DNA of 64,000 nt from Burkholderiales bacterium (GCA_021414305.1 JAIOOS010000014.1:124001-188000), one strand, 5' to 3'. Shown: positions 10,059 to 19,180, numbered from the stretch's first letter. The notes: generated by a model not told the origin, from the sequence alone. Numbers and translations are program-made.

Positions 10059-11348
10059 TCAATACGTCTCGAGGTGGAGCCGGCCCTCGCGCTTGAGGGT
10101 CGGCCCGATCGAGGCCCATTCGAGCTTCGCCTCCTCGGCGACGTCGCGCAGGGCCAGCAGCACGCCCTCCTCCATCGACTTCAGGCCGCACACGTAGAAG
10201 TGCGAGTTCGCATCGGCGAGCAGCGGCGCGAGGTCGACCGCGCGCTCGCGGATCAGGTCCTGCACGTAGCGCCTGGGCTGCCCGGGCGTGCGGGAGAACG
10301 CCAGGTTGATGTCGATGAAGTCCTTGGGCAGCGACTGCAGCGGCCCGAAGTACGGCAGCTCCTCGCGCGTTCGCGCGCCGAAGAACAGCATCAGCTTGCC
10401 GCTCTCGAACTTGCCGCTCTTCCTCAGGCGCCGGCGCCACTCGGTCATCGCCCGCATCGGCGCGCTGCCGGTGCCGGTGCAGATCATCACGATGTGCGAC
10501 TTCGGATGGTTCGGCATCAGGAAGCTCTGGCCGAACGGGCCGATCACCTGGACCGGATCGCCCACCTTCAGGTCGCAGACGTAGTTGGAGGCCACGCCGC
10601 GGACCGGCCGGCCCTGGTGGTCTTCGGTGACGCGCTTGACCGTGAGCGAGACGTTGTTGTAGCCCGGGCGCTCGCCGTTCCTCGGGCTGGCGACCGAGTA
10701 CTGGCGCGCCACGTGCGGCCGGCCGTGGCCGTCGACGCCGGGCGGCACGATGCCGATCGACTGGCCTTCGAGCACCGGAAACGGAATCGGCCCGAAGTCG
10801 AGCACGATGTGGTGCGTCTGGCTGTGGAAGCCCGCTTCGGTGCAGTTGACGTTGCCCACCACCGTGGCGGTGGTCGGGCTCTTCGGACCGAAAAGGTTGG
10901 TGTACGCATGCGCCGCCGACCACGGCGGCACCGTCGAGCCGAAGGCCGCCGAGTTGAACGGCGCTTCGCCGGCCGCGGCTTCGGGCTGCACCGCGAGCAC
11001 CGGCTCGGCCACCACCGCCGCCACCGCCTCGGCCGAGACCCCTTCGGCGGCAAGCTGCTCGGGCGTGAGCTCGGGCGGCAGCTCGTCCCAGACGAGCTGG
11101 TCCTCGATGGCGTAGGCCAGCGCCTTGGGCACCGTGCGCCAGTTGTCGATCGAGCCGGTGGGGCAGGGCGCGATGCACGCCATGCAGAGGTTGCACACGT
11201 CGGCCCGGACGACGTAGTTGCGGTCGTCGTGGGTGATCGCGCCAACCGGACAGGTGGCCTCGCAGGTGTTGCAGCGGATGCAGATCTCGGGGTCGATCAG
11301 GTGCTGCCTGATCACCGCCGAGTCCGCGGCGGCCGGGCTCGTCTCCAT
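10059..11348 (-). CDS. boxA: BoxA, reductase component of benzoyl-CoA 2,3-epoxidase
   Basis: The product has 429 residues. Two 4Fe-4S clusters lie at the N-terminus ([15 protein letters not shown] and [15 protein letters not shown]). They are followed by a ferredoxin-NADP reductase-like FAD/NADPH module from about residue 150, with RQYSVASP for flavin binding and [13 protein letters not shown] for NADPH. This fusion is diagnostic for BoxA, which passes electrons from NADPH to BoxB. It is the last gene of boxCBA, 10 bases after boxB. Confidence 0.96.
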   Translation of the reverse strand: METSPAAADSAVIRQHLIDPEICIRCNTCEATCPVGAITHDDRNYVVRADVCNLCMACIAPCPTGSIDNWRTVPKALAYAIEDQLVWDELPPELTPEQLAAEGVSAEAVAAVVAEPVLAVQPEAAAGEAPFNSAAFGSTVPPWSAAHAYTNLFGPKSPTTATVVGNVNCTEAGFHSQTHHIVLDFGPIPFPVLEGQSIGIVPPGVDGHGRPHVARQYSVASPRNGERPGYNNVSLTVKRVTEDHQGRPVRGVASNYVCDLKVGDPVQVIGPFGQSFLMPNHPKSHIVMICTGTGSAPMRAMTEWRRRLRKSGKFESGKLMLFFGARTREELPYFGPLQSLPKDFIDINLAFSRTPGQPRRYVQDLIRERAVDLAPLLADANSHFYVCGLKSMEEGVLLALRDVAEEAKLEWASIGPTLKREGRLHLETY

Positions 11349-11358
11349 CAGCGAATCA

Positions 11359-12783
11359 TCACCCGAAACGGACGTATTCGAAGTCGACCGGGTTCTTGTT
11401 GATGCCCATCGCCGGCGGCGCGATCCAGGCGGCGTACTTGCCGGGCTCGAGCACCGGGCGCATCAGCGAGGCGACGAAGGCGAAGTCGTCAGGGCTCGGC
11501 AGCCACTCCTTTTCCTTCAGCTTCCACTCCTCCTCGCTCACCACCCGGCCGTCGGGTGACAGCTTGATGCCGGCGAGCGCGCCGATCTTGCGGTTGAAGG
11601 CCTTGTGCGGCACCGTCAGCCGGGTGGCGATGCCCGCCTTCTCCAGCACCTTGTTCCAGCGGCCCACGCCGGCCACCGAGTCCTTGATGAAATCGTCGCG
11701 CAGCACCTCGTTCAGGGCGTTGAGCATCGGCACTTCCTTCTCGACGAGCTGGCCGTTCTGCACTTCGAGCACCTTGTAGGTCTGGCCCTTGAGCACATGG
11801 TCGTCGGCGCGCTTGCCTTCCTCGTAGCGGCCCTTCAGGCCCGAGGAGTAGAAGGTCGCCGCGTTGCTCGACTGGTCGGCGCCGAACAGGTCGATCGTCA
11901 CGGAGTAGTGGAAGTTGAGGTAGCGCTGGATCGTGCCGAGGTCGATCGCGCCGGCAGCGCGCACCAGCGCCGGGTCGTCGGTCTTGAGCTCGTTCATCAC
12001 CTGCGCGGTGCGCTGCAGCACGCGCGAGACGCCGCTTTCGCCGACGAACATGTGGTGCGCTTCCTCGGTCAGCATGAACTTGGTGGTGCGCGCCAGCGGA
12101 TCGAACGCACTCTCGGCCAGAGCGGCGAGCTGGAACTTGCCGTCGCGGTCGGTGAAGTAGGTGAACATGAAGAACGCCAGCCAGTCGGGCGTCTTCTCGT
12201 TGAACGCGCCGAGGATGCGCGGGTTGTTGGCGTCGCCGGAGGTGCGCTCGAGCAGCGCGGCGGCCTCCTCGCGGCCGTCGCGGCCGAAGTACTTCTGCAG
12301 CAGGTAGACCATCGCCCAGAGGTGGCGGCCCTCCTCGACGTTGACCTGGAACAGGTTTCTCAGGTCGTAAAGCGAGGGCGCGGTCAGGCCGAGATGGCGC
12401 TGCTGCTCCACCGACGCGGGCTCGGTGTCGCCCTGGGTCACGATGATCCGGCGCAGGTTGGCGCGGTGCTCGCCGGGCACGTCCTGCCAGGCCTTCTCGC
12501 CCTTGTGGTCGCCGAAGTCGACCTTGCGCTCGGGGTCGGCCGGGTTGAGGAAGATTCCCCAGCGGTAGTCGCGCATCTTCACGTAGTCGAAGTGCGCCCA
12601 GCCTTGCGGGTCGACGCTGGTCGCGGTGCGCAGGTAGACCTCGTTGTTGGTCGAGTTCTCCGGTCCGACGTCGTCCCACCAGTGGATGAAGTTCGGCTGC
12701 CACTGCTCGAGCGCGCGCTGCAGCGTGCGGTCGTCGGCGAGGTTGACGTTGTTCGGGATCTTCTGCGAGTAGTCGATGGCCAT
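11359..12783 (-). CDS. boxB: BoxB, oxygenase component of benzoyl-CoA 2,3-epoxidase
   Basis: The product has 474 residues, the expected length. It is the di-iron epoxidase that forms 2,3-epoxybenzoyl-CoA from benzoyl-CoA with O2 and electrons from BoxA. Class I di-iron ligand motifs are visible: EEGRHLWAM (ExxH) and [11 protein letters not shown] (EExHH). The N-terminus [28 protein letters not shown] and the segment [12 protein letters not shown] match known BoxB proteins. The ATG at 12783 follows boxC by 61 bases; that gap holds one copy of a dispersed inverted repeat. Confidence 0.97.
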   Translation of the reverse strand: MAIDYSQKIPNNVNLADDRTLQRALEQWQPNFIHWWDDVGPENSTNNEVYLRTATSVDPQGWAHFDYVKMRDYRWGIFLNPADPERKVDFGDHKGEKAWQDVPGEHRANLRRIIVTQGDTEPASVEQQRHLGLTAPSLYDLRNLFQVNVEEGRHLWAMVYLLQKYFGRDGREEAAALLERTSGDANNPRILGAFNEKTPDWLAFFMFTYFTDRDGKFQLAALAESAFDPLARTTKFMLTEEAHHMFVGESGVSRVLQRTAQVMNELKTDDPALVRAAGAIDLGTIQRYLNFHYSVTIDLFGADQSSNAATFYSSGLKGRYEEGKRADDHVLKGQTYKVLEVQNGQLVEKEVPMLNALNEVLRDDFIKDSVAGVGRWNKVLEKAGIATRLTVPHKAFNRKIGALAGIKLSPDGRVVSEEEWKLKEKEWLPSPDDFAFVASLMRPVLEPGKYAAWIAPPAMGINKNPVDFEYVRFG

Positions 12784-12801
12784 GATGGTTCTCTGAAAGC
12801 G

Positions 12802-12839
12802 CCCTCACCCCGACCCTCTCCCGCGCCGCGAGAGAGGGA
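12802..12839. repeat. REP-like dispersed repeat, copy 1 (boxC-boxB gap)
   Basis: The element consists of CCCTCACCCCGA followed by an imperfect stem with arms CCCTCTC (12814-12820) and GAGAGGG (12832-12838). It matches the two copies at 19090-19126 and 19144-19180. In an mRNA it would fold as a hairpin between boxC and boxB and could affect the relative expression of the two. It has no T-run and so is not a normal intrinsic terminator. Confidence 0.75.
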
Positions 12840-12844
12840 GGAAT

Positions 12845-14521
12845 TCAAACGCGGGTGAAATCGAAGCCGGCCTTCTCGCCGGTGCCGTAGACCTTGAGCG
12901 CGCCCTTGGGGCCGACCGCGTTCGGCCGCTGGAAGATCCAGTTCTGCCAGGCGGTGAGCCGGCCGAACACGCGCGTGACCATGTTTTCCTTGCCGGCGAA
13001 GCGCAGGTTGGCCTCCAGGCCGGTGAGCGCGTCGGGCGACATCGCCGCGCGCTCTTCCAGGGCGATGCGGATCTCGTCGTCCCAGTCGATGTCGTCGGGC
13101 GCGGCGGTGACCAGGCCGAGCTCCAGGGCGGCGTCGGCGTCGAGGGCGGTGCCGATCGCCGCGCGCGCCGCCTGCAGCGGCGCGGCCTCTTCGTAGAAGC
13201 GGCGGGCCAGGCGCGATTGGTCGGTCACCATCGGCAGCGGGCCGAAGTTGAGCGCGTCGAGCTGCAGCTTCGGCGCGCGCGCCGGGTCGTCGGGCAGGGC
13301 GAGCATGTAGGCGCGGTCGGCGGCGAAGGCGAGCTCGGCGAGCAGGCCGGCGAAGCACGAGCCCGGCTCGATCAGCGCGAACAGGGTGCGCGAGGAGACG
13401 TCGAGGCGGGCAAAGGTGCGGCGCAGCAGGCCGAGCGTCTCGCGCACCAGCCAGTGCTTCTCGTTGGCGAGCAGGGTCGCGTCGGCGGCGAGCACCGCGG
13501 CCGCGTCGCCTTCGGTCTTCAGGATCCAGGTGCCGATCTCGAGTTCGTTGGTGCGCAGGTTGAGGATCGCGTCGTCGAGCTGGCGCGCCATCGCCAGCGG
13601 CCACCAGCCGGCGCCGGCCGCCTCGATCGCGGCGATGTCGGCAGGCTGCGCGCCGGTCGGCGCCTTGACGGTGATCGTCGCCGCGCGCTTGCTGCGGTCG
13701 ATGGCCACGGCGACGTGCGCGTAGCTGAAGCCGTCGGCCGAGTCTTCGCGCTCGAGCCGGGTCAGGCTCACGCCCTTCGCTTCGGCCGGCCGCGCGCTGC
13801 CTTCGGCGAGCTTCGCCGCGCGCTCGTGCACGACGGCGGCGAACTGCGCCGGCTTGGCGACGGCGTCGACCAGCCGCCACTCCACCGCGCGCTGGCCGCG
13901 CACGCCTTCGACGCTGGTGCAGAAGATGTCGGCGAGGTCGTGGCGGACCTTGCGCTTGTCGGTGACGCGGGTCAGCCCGCCGGTGCCGGGCAGCACGCCG
14001 AGCAGCGGCACCTCCGGCAGCGACACCGACGACGAGCGGTCGTCGACGAGGATGATCTCGTCGCAGGCCAAGGCCAGCTCGTAGCCGCCGCCGGCGCAGG
14101 CGCCGTTGACCGCGGCGACGAACTTGATGCCCGAGTGCGTCGAGGTGTCCTCGATGCCGTTGCGCGTCTCGTTGGTGAACTTGCAGAAGTTCACCTTCCA
14201 CGCATGGCTCGAGACGCCGAGCATGAAGATGTTGGCGCCCGAGCAGAAGATCCGGTCCTTGCCGCTGGTGACGATCACCGAGCGCACCTGCGGATGCTCG
14301 AACCGCACCCGGTTCAAGGCGTCGGCGAGCTCGATGTCGACGCCGAGGTCGTAGCTGTTGAGCTTGAGCTTGTAGCCGGGGCGAACGCCCGCGTCTTCGG
14401 CGATGTCGAGCGTCAGCCGGCCGAGCGAGCCTTCGGTCGAGAGCTTCCAGTGCCGGTATTGCGCAGGCTCGGTGCGGTAGTCGACCCGGGGCGGGGCGGC
14501 GGTGACGACGGCGGTGTCCAT
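12845..14521 (-). CDS. boxC: BoxC, 2,3-epoxybenzoyl-CoA dihydrolase
   Basis: The product has 558 residues. It is a crotonase-superfamily enzyme that opens the ring of 2,3-epoxybenzoyl-CoA to 3,4-dehydroadipyl-CoA semialdehyde and formate. The first half shows the crotonase oxyanion pattern (SGKDRIFCSGANIFMLG and NGACAGGGYELALACDEI); the second half is the extra domain characteristic of BoxC. It is the first gene of boxCBA. Its start has AAGGAG 10 bases upstream, and a near-consensus promoter lies just before it. Confidence 0.96.
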   Translation of the reverse strand: MDTAVVTAAPPRVDYRTEPAQYRHWKLSTEGSLGRLTLDIAEDAGVRPGYKLKLNSYDLGVDIELADALNRVRFEHPQVRSVIVTSGKDRIFCSGANIFMLGVSSHAWKVNFCKFTNETRNGIEDTSTHSGIKFVAAVNGACAGGGYELALACDEIILVDDRSSSVSLPEVPLLGVLPGTGGLTRVTDKRKVRHDLADIFCTSVEGVRGQRAVEWRLVDAVAKPAQFAAVVHERAAKLAEGSARPAEAKGVSLTRLEREDSADGFSYAHVAVAIDRSKRAATITVKAPTGAQPADIAAIEAAGAGWWPLAMARQLDDAILNLRTNELEIGTWILKTEGDAAAVLAADATLLANEKHWLVRETLGLLRRTFARLDVSSRTLFALIEPGSCFAGLLAELAFAADRAYMLALPDDPARAPKLQLDALNFGPLPMVTDQSRLARRFYEEAAPLQAARAAIGTALDADAALELGLVTAAPDDIDWDDEIRIALEERAAMSPDALTGLEANLRFAGKENMVTRVFGRLTAWQNWIFQRPNAVGPKGALKVYGTGEKAGFDFTRV

Positions 14522-14556
14522 GGATCGGGTCTCCTTCAGGGCTTCAGGCGGCTAGA

Positions 14557-14570
14557 TGCATCATAGTGCA
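14557..14570. promoter_or_regulatory. Probable BoxR operator upstream of boxC
   Basis: TGCA-N6-TGCA is present (TGCATCATAGTGCA). TGCA repeats with this spacing are the known recognition element of the BzdR/BoxR repressor family. The site covers the -10 hexamer of the boxC promoter, as expected for a repressor relieved by benzoyl-CoA. A related copy lies at 15486-15499, between boxR and the ligase gene. Confidence 0.75.
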
Positions 14571-14589
14571 TCACAAAGGGCCGAGTCAA
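14560..14589 (-). promoter_or_regulatory. Sigma-70 promoter of boxCBA
   Basis: On the minus strand, TTGACT (14589-14584) and TATGAT (14565-14560) are separated by 18 bases, with five of six matches to consensus in each hexamer. Transcription should begin about 30 bases before the boxC start. The -10 lies wholly inside the BoxR operator. Confidence 0.72.
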
Positions 14590-14594
14590 CCAAT

Positions 14595-15482
14595 TTATGC
14601 AGTTTGCTTCATGTCGATGCCGAGCAGGTCGCCGGCCAGGGCGACCAGGGCGCGCAGGCTCTCTTCCTCGCTCTTGCCCGATGTGTCGAGCGCGGCGTCG
14701 GCCTTGGCGTAGAAGGCGGCGCGGCCGGTGAGGATGCGGCGCAGGTCGGCCATGGCCTCGCGGCTCGCCGCCATCGGCCGGGTGTCGCCCTGGGCGGCGA
14801 CGCGGTTCATGTGCTCCTCGGGCGAGGCCTGCAGCCAGATCGTGGTGCACGACTCGAGCAGGGCGTTGAAGGTCGCCGGCTCGGCGACGATGCCGCCCGG
14901 CGTGGCGATCACCGCCTCGGCGTGCAGGCGCAGCGTCTCGTCCAGCGCGCGCCGCTCGTAGCGGCGGTAGGCATTGGTGCCGTAGAGATCGTGGATCTCG
15001 CGGATGCTGCAGCCGGCGATGCGCTCGATCTCCCGGCTCAGCTCGACGAACGGCATCTCCAGCGCGTCGGCGAGCTGGCGGCCGAGCGTCGACTTGCCGG
15101 CGCCGCGCAGGCCCACCAGGGCGATGCGCCGGCCGCGCGCCGCAGCCCCACCCTCGCCGAAGACGGCGGCGATCGCCAGGCGGGCGCGGCGCAATTCGGC
15201 CTCGCTGCGGCCGCGCAGCAGCTCGCGCACCATCAGCCACTCGGGCGAGCTGGTGGTCATGTCGCCCACCAGCTCGGCGAGCGAGCAATCGAGCGCGGCC
15301 GCGACCTGCTGCAGCACCAGGATCGAGGCGTTGCCGATGCCGTATTCGAGGTTGGCGAGGTGCCGCTCCGAGACGCCGGAGGCGAGCGCCACCGACTTGC
15401 GCGTAAGCCCGCGCCGGGCGCGCAGCAGGCGCACGCGCTCGCCCAGGGCAAGCAGGAAGGGATCCTTGTCAGCAGCGGCCAT
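14595..15482 (-). CDS. boxR: BoxR, benzoyl-CoA-responsive transcriptional regulator
   Basis: The product has 295 residues. Residues about 12-70 are an XRE-type helix-turn-helix (LGERVRLLRARRGLTRKSVALASGVSERHLANLEYG). After a linker, residues about 125-290 form a shikimate-kinase-like domain with the P-loop GLRGAGKST and the LSREIERIAG and ATPGGIV motifs. This HTH plus shikimate-kinase fusion is specific to BzdR/BoxR, where the kinase-like domain binds benzoyl-CoA instead of phosphorylating shikimate. Known relatives repress box genes until benzoyl-CoA is present. Its start codon is only 21 bases from that of the divergent ligase gene. Confidence 0.95.
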   Translation of the reverse strand: MAAADKDPFLLALGERVRLLRARRGLTRKSVALASGVSERHLANLEYGIGNASILVLQQVAAALDCSLAELVGDMTTSSPEWLMVRELLRGRSEAELRRARLAIAAVFGEGGAAARGRRIALVGLRGAGKSTLGRQLADALEMPFVELSREIERIAGCSIREIHDLYGTNAYRRYERRALDETLRLHAEAVIATPGGIVAEPATFNALLESCTTIWLQASPEEHMNRVAAQGDTRPMAASREAMADLRRILTGRAAFYAKADAALDTSGKSEEESLRALVALAGDLLGIDMKQTA

Positions 15483-15485
15483 ACA

Positions 15486-15499
15486 TGCAGTATAGTGCT
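15486..15499. promoter_or_regulatory. BoxR operator half-conserved copy with overlapping divergent -10 elements
   Basis: TGCAGTATAGTGCT resembles the boxC operator (shared TGCA, ATAGTGC). It fills most of the 21-base gap between the boxR and ligase start codons. Two -10 hexamers overlap inside it: TATAGT at 15491-15496 on the plus strand, 7 bases before the ligase ATG, and TATACT at 15494-15489 on the minus strand, 6 bases before the boxR ATG. A plus-strand -35 candidate TTGTCA is at 15466-15471, with a 19-base spacer. Both transcripts would be leaderless. Confidence 0.62.
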
Positions 15500-15503
15500 T
15501 GAC

Positions 15504-17096
15504 ATGGACCTGTCGCCACCCGAACCGCTCAATTTCGCGCAGCACCTGTTCCAGGCCAACGCCGGCCGCGCCGCGAAGATCGCCTATGTCGACGATCGCG
15601 GCAGCCTGAGCTACGGCCAGCTCGAGGAGCGTTCGCGCCGCTTCGCCGCGGCGCTGCTCGGCCTCGGCATCCGCCGCGAGGAGCGCGTCCTGCTGCTGAT
15701 GCTCGATGCCAACGAGTGGCCGGTCGCGTTCCTCGGCTGCCTCTACGCCGGCGTCGTGCCGGTGGCGGTGAACACCCTGCTCACCGCCGACGACTACGCC
15801 TACATGCTGGCGCACAGCCGGGCGCAGGCGGCCGTTGTCTCGGCCGCGCTGGCACCGCTGCTCGGCAAGGCGATGGCGCAAGCGAAGAACGAGGTCAAGC
15901 ACCTCGTCGTCGCCGGCGGCGCGGAAACCTTGCCGGCCGGCGCCCTCGCCTTCGACTCGCTCCTCGCCGCCCACGAGCCGCTCGCCGAGGCGGCGGCGAC
16001 CCGTGGCGACGACCCGGCGTTCTGGCTCTATTCGTCAGGCTCCACCGGCAAGCCCAAGGGCACGGTGCACACCCACGCCAACGCCTGGTGGACGGCCGAG
16101 CTCTACGGCAAGCGGGTGCTCGGCCTGACCGAGGCCGACGTCTGCTTCTCCGCGGCCAAGCTCTACTTCGCCTACGGCCTCGGCAACGGCCTGACCTTTC
16201 CCCTGGCGGTGGGCGCGACCGTGCTGCTGATGGCGGAACGGCCGACGCCGGACGCGATCTTCAAGCGCTGGACGGGCGCCGCGGCGAAGGCGGCCACTGG
16301 CGCTGCGCTTCGCCCCACCGTCTTCTTCGGCGCGCCGACCGGCTTCGCGGGCATGCTCGCCTCGCCTGCGCTGCCGTCGCGCGAAGCCGTCGCGCTGCGC
16401 ATGTGCTCCTCGGCCGGCGAGGCGCTGCCGTCGGAGATCGGCCAGCGCTTCGAGAAGCATTTCGCCGCGCCCATCGTCGACGGCATCGGCTCGACCGAGA
16501 TGCTGCATGTCTTCATCTCCAACCGCCTCGGCGACGTTCGCTACGGCAGCACCGGCAAGCCGGTCCCGGGCTACGAGATCGAGCTGCGCGGCGAAGACGG
16601 CCGCCCGGTCGCCGATGGCGAGATTGGCGACCTCTACATCAAGGGCCCGAGCGCCGCGCTCATGTACTGGGGCAACCGCGACAAGTCGCGCGAGACCTTC
16701 CAGGGCGGCTGGACTCGCAGCGGCGACAAGTACGTGCGCGACGCCGACGGCTACTACACCTACTCCGGCCGCAGCGACGACATGCTGAAGGTGAGCGGCA
16801 TCTGGGTCTCGCCGTTCGAGGTGGAGGCGACGCTGATGCAGCACCCGGCGGTGCTCGAGTGCGCGGTCATCGGCACCGAAGACGCGGAGGGCCTGACCAA
16901 GACCAAGGCTTTCGTCGTCGTCAAGCCGGGCCAGGCGGTGGGCGACGCGGACCTCAAGGCCTTCGTCAAGGAAAGGCTCGCCGCCTTCAAATATCCGCGG
17001 GCGATCGAGTTCGTCGACGAGCTGCCGAAGACGGCCACCGGCAAGATCCAGCGCTTTCGCCTGCGCGAGCGCGAGCGCGGCGGCGCCGCTTCGTGA
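15504..17096 (+). CDS. bclA: Benzoate-CoA ligase
   Basis: The product has 530 residues. It is an ANL-superfamily adenylate-forming enzyme that converts benzoate, ATP and CoA to benzoyl-CoA, the first step of the box pathway. The ATP loop reads YSSGSTGKPKGTVHTH. Later motifs are GIGSTEM, the hinge aspartate in YYTYSGRSDDMLK, and the C-terminal catalytic lysine in PKTATGKIQRF. AKLYFAYGLGNG is typical of the benzoate-CoA ligase subgroup. The start lies 7 bases after a TATAGT hexamer and has no Shine-Dalgarno. It overlaps the next gene by 4 bases (GTGA). Confidence 0.95.
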   Translation: MDLSPPEPLNFAQHLFQANAGRAAKIAYVDDRGSLSYGQLEERSRRFAAALLGLGIRREERVLLLMLDANEWPVAFLGCLYAGVVPVAVNTLLTADDYAYMLAHSRAQAAVVSAALAPLLGKAMAQAKNEVKHLVVAGGAETLPAGALAFDSLLAAHEPLAEAAATRGDDPAFWLYSSGSTGKPKGTVHTHANAWWTAELYGKRVLGLTEADVCFSAAKLYFAYGLGNGLTFPLAVGATVLLMAERPTPDAIFKRWTGAAAKAATGAALRPTVFFGAPTGFAGMLASPALPSREAVALRMCSSAGEALPSEIGQRFEKHFAAPIVDGIGSTEMLHVFISNRLGDVRYGSTGKPVPGYEIELRGEDGRPVADGEIGDLYIKGPSAALMYWGNRDKSRETFQGGWTRSGDKYVRDADGYYTYSGRSDDMLKVSGIWVSPFEVEATLMQHPAVLECAVIGTEDAEGLTKTKAFVVVKPGQAVGDADLKAFVKERLAAFKYPRAIEFVDELPKTATGKIQRFRLRERERGGAAS

Positions 17097-17893
17097 TCGC
17101 ACGGGCCCCGGGGCGCGAGTTCGCGCGCCTGCCCTGGCACGGGCGCGAGATCGAGCTCGAGTACGAATGGGTCGGCGCGCCGCGGACCGACGCGCCGCCG
17201 GTCGTGTTCCTGCACGAGGGCCTGGGCTCGATCTCGATGTGGAAGGACTTCCCGCGCGAGTTCTGCGCGGCGCACGGCCTCTCGGGCTTCGTCTTCTCGC
17301 GCTACGGCTACGGCAACTCCTCGCCGAAGCCGCCCGACGAGCGCTGGGCCACCGACTTCATGCACGAGCAGGCGAATGCGGTGCTGCCCGCCTTGTTCGC
17401 TGCCGTCGGCATCGAGCGGCCGTGGCTTTTCGGGCACAGCGACGGCGCCTCGATCGCCCTGCTCCATGCCGCGGGGCACCCCGCGTCCGGCGTGATCGCC
17501 GTCGCCCCGCACCTGTTCGTCGAGGAGGTCTCTATCAGGAGCATCGAGCGGGCGCGCGACGCGTTCGAGTCGTCCGACCTGAGGGCCCGGCTGGCGCGCC
17601 ATCACGCCGATCCCGACTCGGCATTCCGCGGCTGGAACGACGCTTGGCTGTCGCCCACGTTCCGACGCTGGAACATTGAAGCCGGGATCGAGCGCATCGC
17701 CTGCCCCGTTCTCGCGGTGCAGGGCGAGAACGACGAGTACGGCACGCTGGAGCAAATCCACGCCATTGCGCGTCGATTGCCGAAAACCCGCTTGCTCGTG
17801 ATCCCGGAATGCGGACACTCGCCGCATCGCGACCAGCCGGCGCTCCTTGCCCGCGAGGCCGGCCGTTTCATCCTCGAATTTCCCCCTTCCTGA
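17093..17893 (+). CDS. Alpha/beta-hydrolase of the box cluster
   Basis: The product has 266 residues from a GTG that overlaps the ligase stop. The alpha/beta-hydrolase fold is visible: VVFLHEGLGSISMW (oxyanion HEG), the nucleophile elbow GHSDGAS with its serine, the acid in GENDEYGT, and the histidine in CGHSPHRDQ. A hydrolase of this kind accompanies many box clusters. It has been suggested to act as a lactonase or thioesterase that removes dead-end intermediates, but its substrate cannot be read from the sequence. Confidence 0.85.
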   Translation: MIARAPGREFARLPWHGREIELEYEWVGAPRTDAPPVVFLHEGLGSISMWKDFPREFCAAHGLSGFVFSRYGYGNSSPKPPDERWATDFMHEQANAVLPALFAAVGIERPWLFGHSDGASIALLHAAGHPASGVIAVAPHLFVEEVSIRSIERARDAFESSDLRARLARHHADPDSAFRGWNDAWLSPTFRRWNIEAGIERIACPVLAVQGENDEYGTLEQIHAIARRLPKTRLLVIPECGHSPHRDQPALLAREAGRFILEFPPS

Positions 17894-17905
17894 CCTGGAG
17901 CTTTC

Positions 17906-19078
17906 ATGCGCCCGACCCGTACCGCCCTTTGCGCAGCCGCTGCGCTGCTCGCCTCCCTCACGTCGTTCTCTGCGCATGCGCAAGCCAGCGGCCCGATCAA
18001 GATTGGCCTGATGCTGCCGTACAGCGGCACCTACGCCGCGCTCGGCAACGCGATCGAGAACGGCTTCAAGCTCTACGTGCAGGAACAGGGCGGCAAGCTC
18101 GGCGGCCGCGAGATCCAGTACTTCAAGGTCGACGACGAGTCCGAGCCGTCCAAGGGCACCGACAACGTCAACAAGCTGATCAAGCGCGACAACGTCGACG
18201 TCCTCGTCGGCACGGTGCACTCGGGCGTCGCCCTGGCGATGGCCAAGGCCGCCAAGGACAACAACACCCTGCTCGTCATCCCCAACGCCGGCGCCGACGC
18301 GATCACCGGGGCGATGTGCTCGGCCAACATCGTGCGCAGCTCGTTCTCCAACTGGCAGCCGGGCTACGCCATGGGCGTGGTCGCGGCGCAGAAGGGCGTG
18401 AAGCGGGCGATGACGATCACCTGGAACTACGCCGCCGGCGCCGAATCGACCAAGGGCTTCACCGAGGGCCTCGAGAAGGGCGGCGGCAAGGTCATCAAGG
18501 ACCTGAACCTGCCGTTCCCGGGCGTCGAATTCCAGGCGCTGCTCACCGAGATCGCGGCGCAGAAGCCCGACGCGGTGTACGCCTTCTTCGCCGGCGGCGG
18601 CGCGGTCAAGTTCGTCAAGGACTACGCCGCGGCCGGCCTCAACAAGACGATCCCGCTATACGGCCCGGGCTTCCTGACCGACGGCACGCTCGAGGCGCAG
18701 GGCGCGTCGGCGCAGAACATGCTCACGACGCTGCACTACGCCGACGACCTGAACACGCCGAAGAACAACGCCTTCCGCAAGGCCTACGCGCTCGCCTACA
18801 AGGCGCAGCCCGATGTCTACGCGGTGCAGGGCTACGACGCGGCGCAGATCCTCGGCGCCGGCCTGAAGGCGGCCGGCGGCGACCTCGGCAAGCGCGACGT
18901 GCTGACGGCTGCGATGCACAAGACCGTGGTCGACAGCCCGCGCGGCAAGTTCACCATTTCTCCCGCGGGCAACCCGGTGCAGGACATTTACCTGCGCGAG
19001 GTCAAGGGCAACAACAACGAGTTCCGCAGCATCGCGGTCAAGTCGTTGTCGGACCCGGCGCGGGGCTGCAAGCTCTGA
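17906..19078 (+). CDS. Liv-type ABC transporter substrate-binding protein (probable benzoate uptake)
   Basis: The product has 390 residues. A signal peptide at about 1-27 ends SAHAQA, giving a periplasmic protein. The family pattern includes IKIGLMLPYSGTYAALGNAIENGFKLYVQEQGGKLGGREI, TDNVNKLIKRDNVDVLVG and YDAAQILGAGLKAAGG. GGAG lies just before the ATG. It sits within the benzoate operon, 12 bases after the hydrolase, so an aromatic acid is a more likely ligand than branched-chain amino acids; that is inference from context. Confidence 0.92.
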   Translation: MRPTRTALCAAAALLASLTSFSAHAQASGPIKIGLMLPYSGTYAALGNAIENGFKLYVQEQGGKLGGREIQYFKVDDESEPSKGTDNVNKLIKRDNVDVLVGTVHSGVALAMAKAAKDNNTLLVIPNAGADAITGAMCSANIVRSSFSNWQPGYAMGVVAAQKGVKRAMTITWNYAAGAESTKGFTEGLEKGGGKVIKDLNLPFPGVEFQALLTEIAAQKPDAVYAFFAGGGAVKFVKDYAAAGLNKTIPLYGPGFLTDGTLEAQGASAQNMLTTLHYADDLNTPKNNAFRKAYALAYKAQPDVYAVQGYDAAQILGAGLKAAGGDLGKRDVLTAAMHKTVVDSPRGKFTISPAGNPVQDIYLREVKGNNNEFRSIAVKSLSDPARGCKL

Positions 19079-19089
19079 AGCCTTCTTCT

Positions 19090-19126
19090 CCCTCTCCCGC
19101 AGGGCGGGAGAGGGTCGGGGTGAGGG
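19090..19126 (-). repeat. REP-like dispersed repeat, copy 2
   Basis: This is an inverted copy of the element at 19144-19180, with stem CCCTCTCCCGC / GCGGGAGAGGG and the tail TCGGGGTGAGGG. The two copies face each other across 17 bases, forming a BIME-like pair between the binding-protein and permease genes. Confidence 0.85.
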
Positions 19127-19143
19127 TGGGGACCCGCGCGAGA

Positions 19144-19180
19144 CCCTCACCCCAGCCCTCTCCCGCTTTGCGGGAGAGGG
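19144..19180 (+). repeat. REP-like dispersed repeat, copy 3, providing the livH ribosome binding site
   Basis: The element has CCCTCACCCCAG followed by the perfect stem CCCTCTCCCGC / GCGGGAGAGGG around TTT. Its right arm ends 8 bases before the livH ATG, and its GGGAGAGGG is the only purine-rich Shine-Dalgarno candidate for that gene. The hairpin could therefore both stabilise the upstream binding-protein mRNA and limit permease translation. Confidence 0.85.

Noticed and set aside
14595-14612. ATGCAGTTTGCTTCAT as a third BoxR operator
   Set aside because: It is the coding 3' end of boxR and lacks the TGCA-N6-TGCA spacing.
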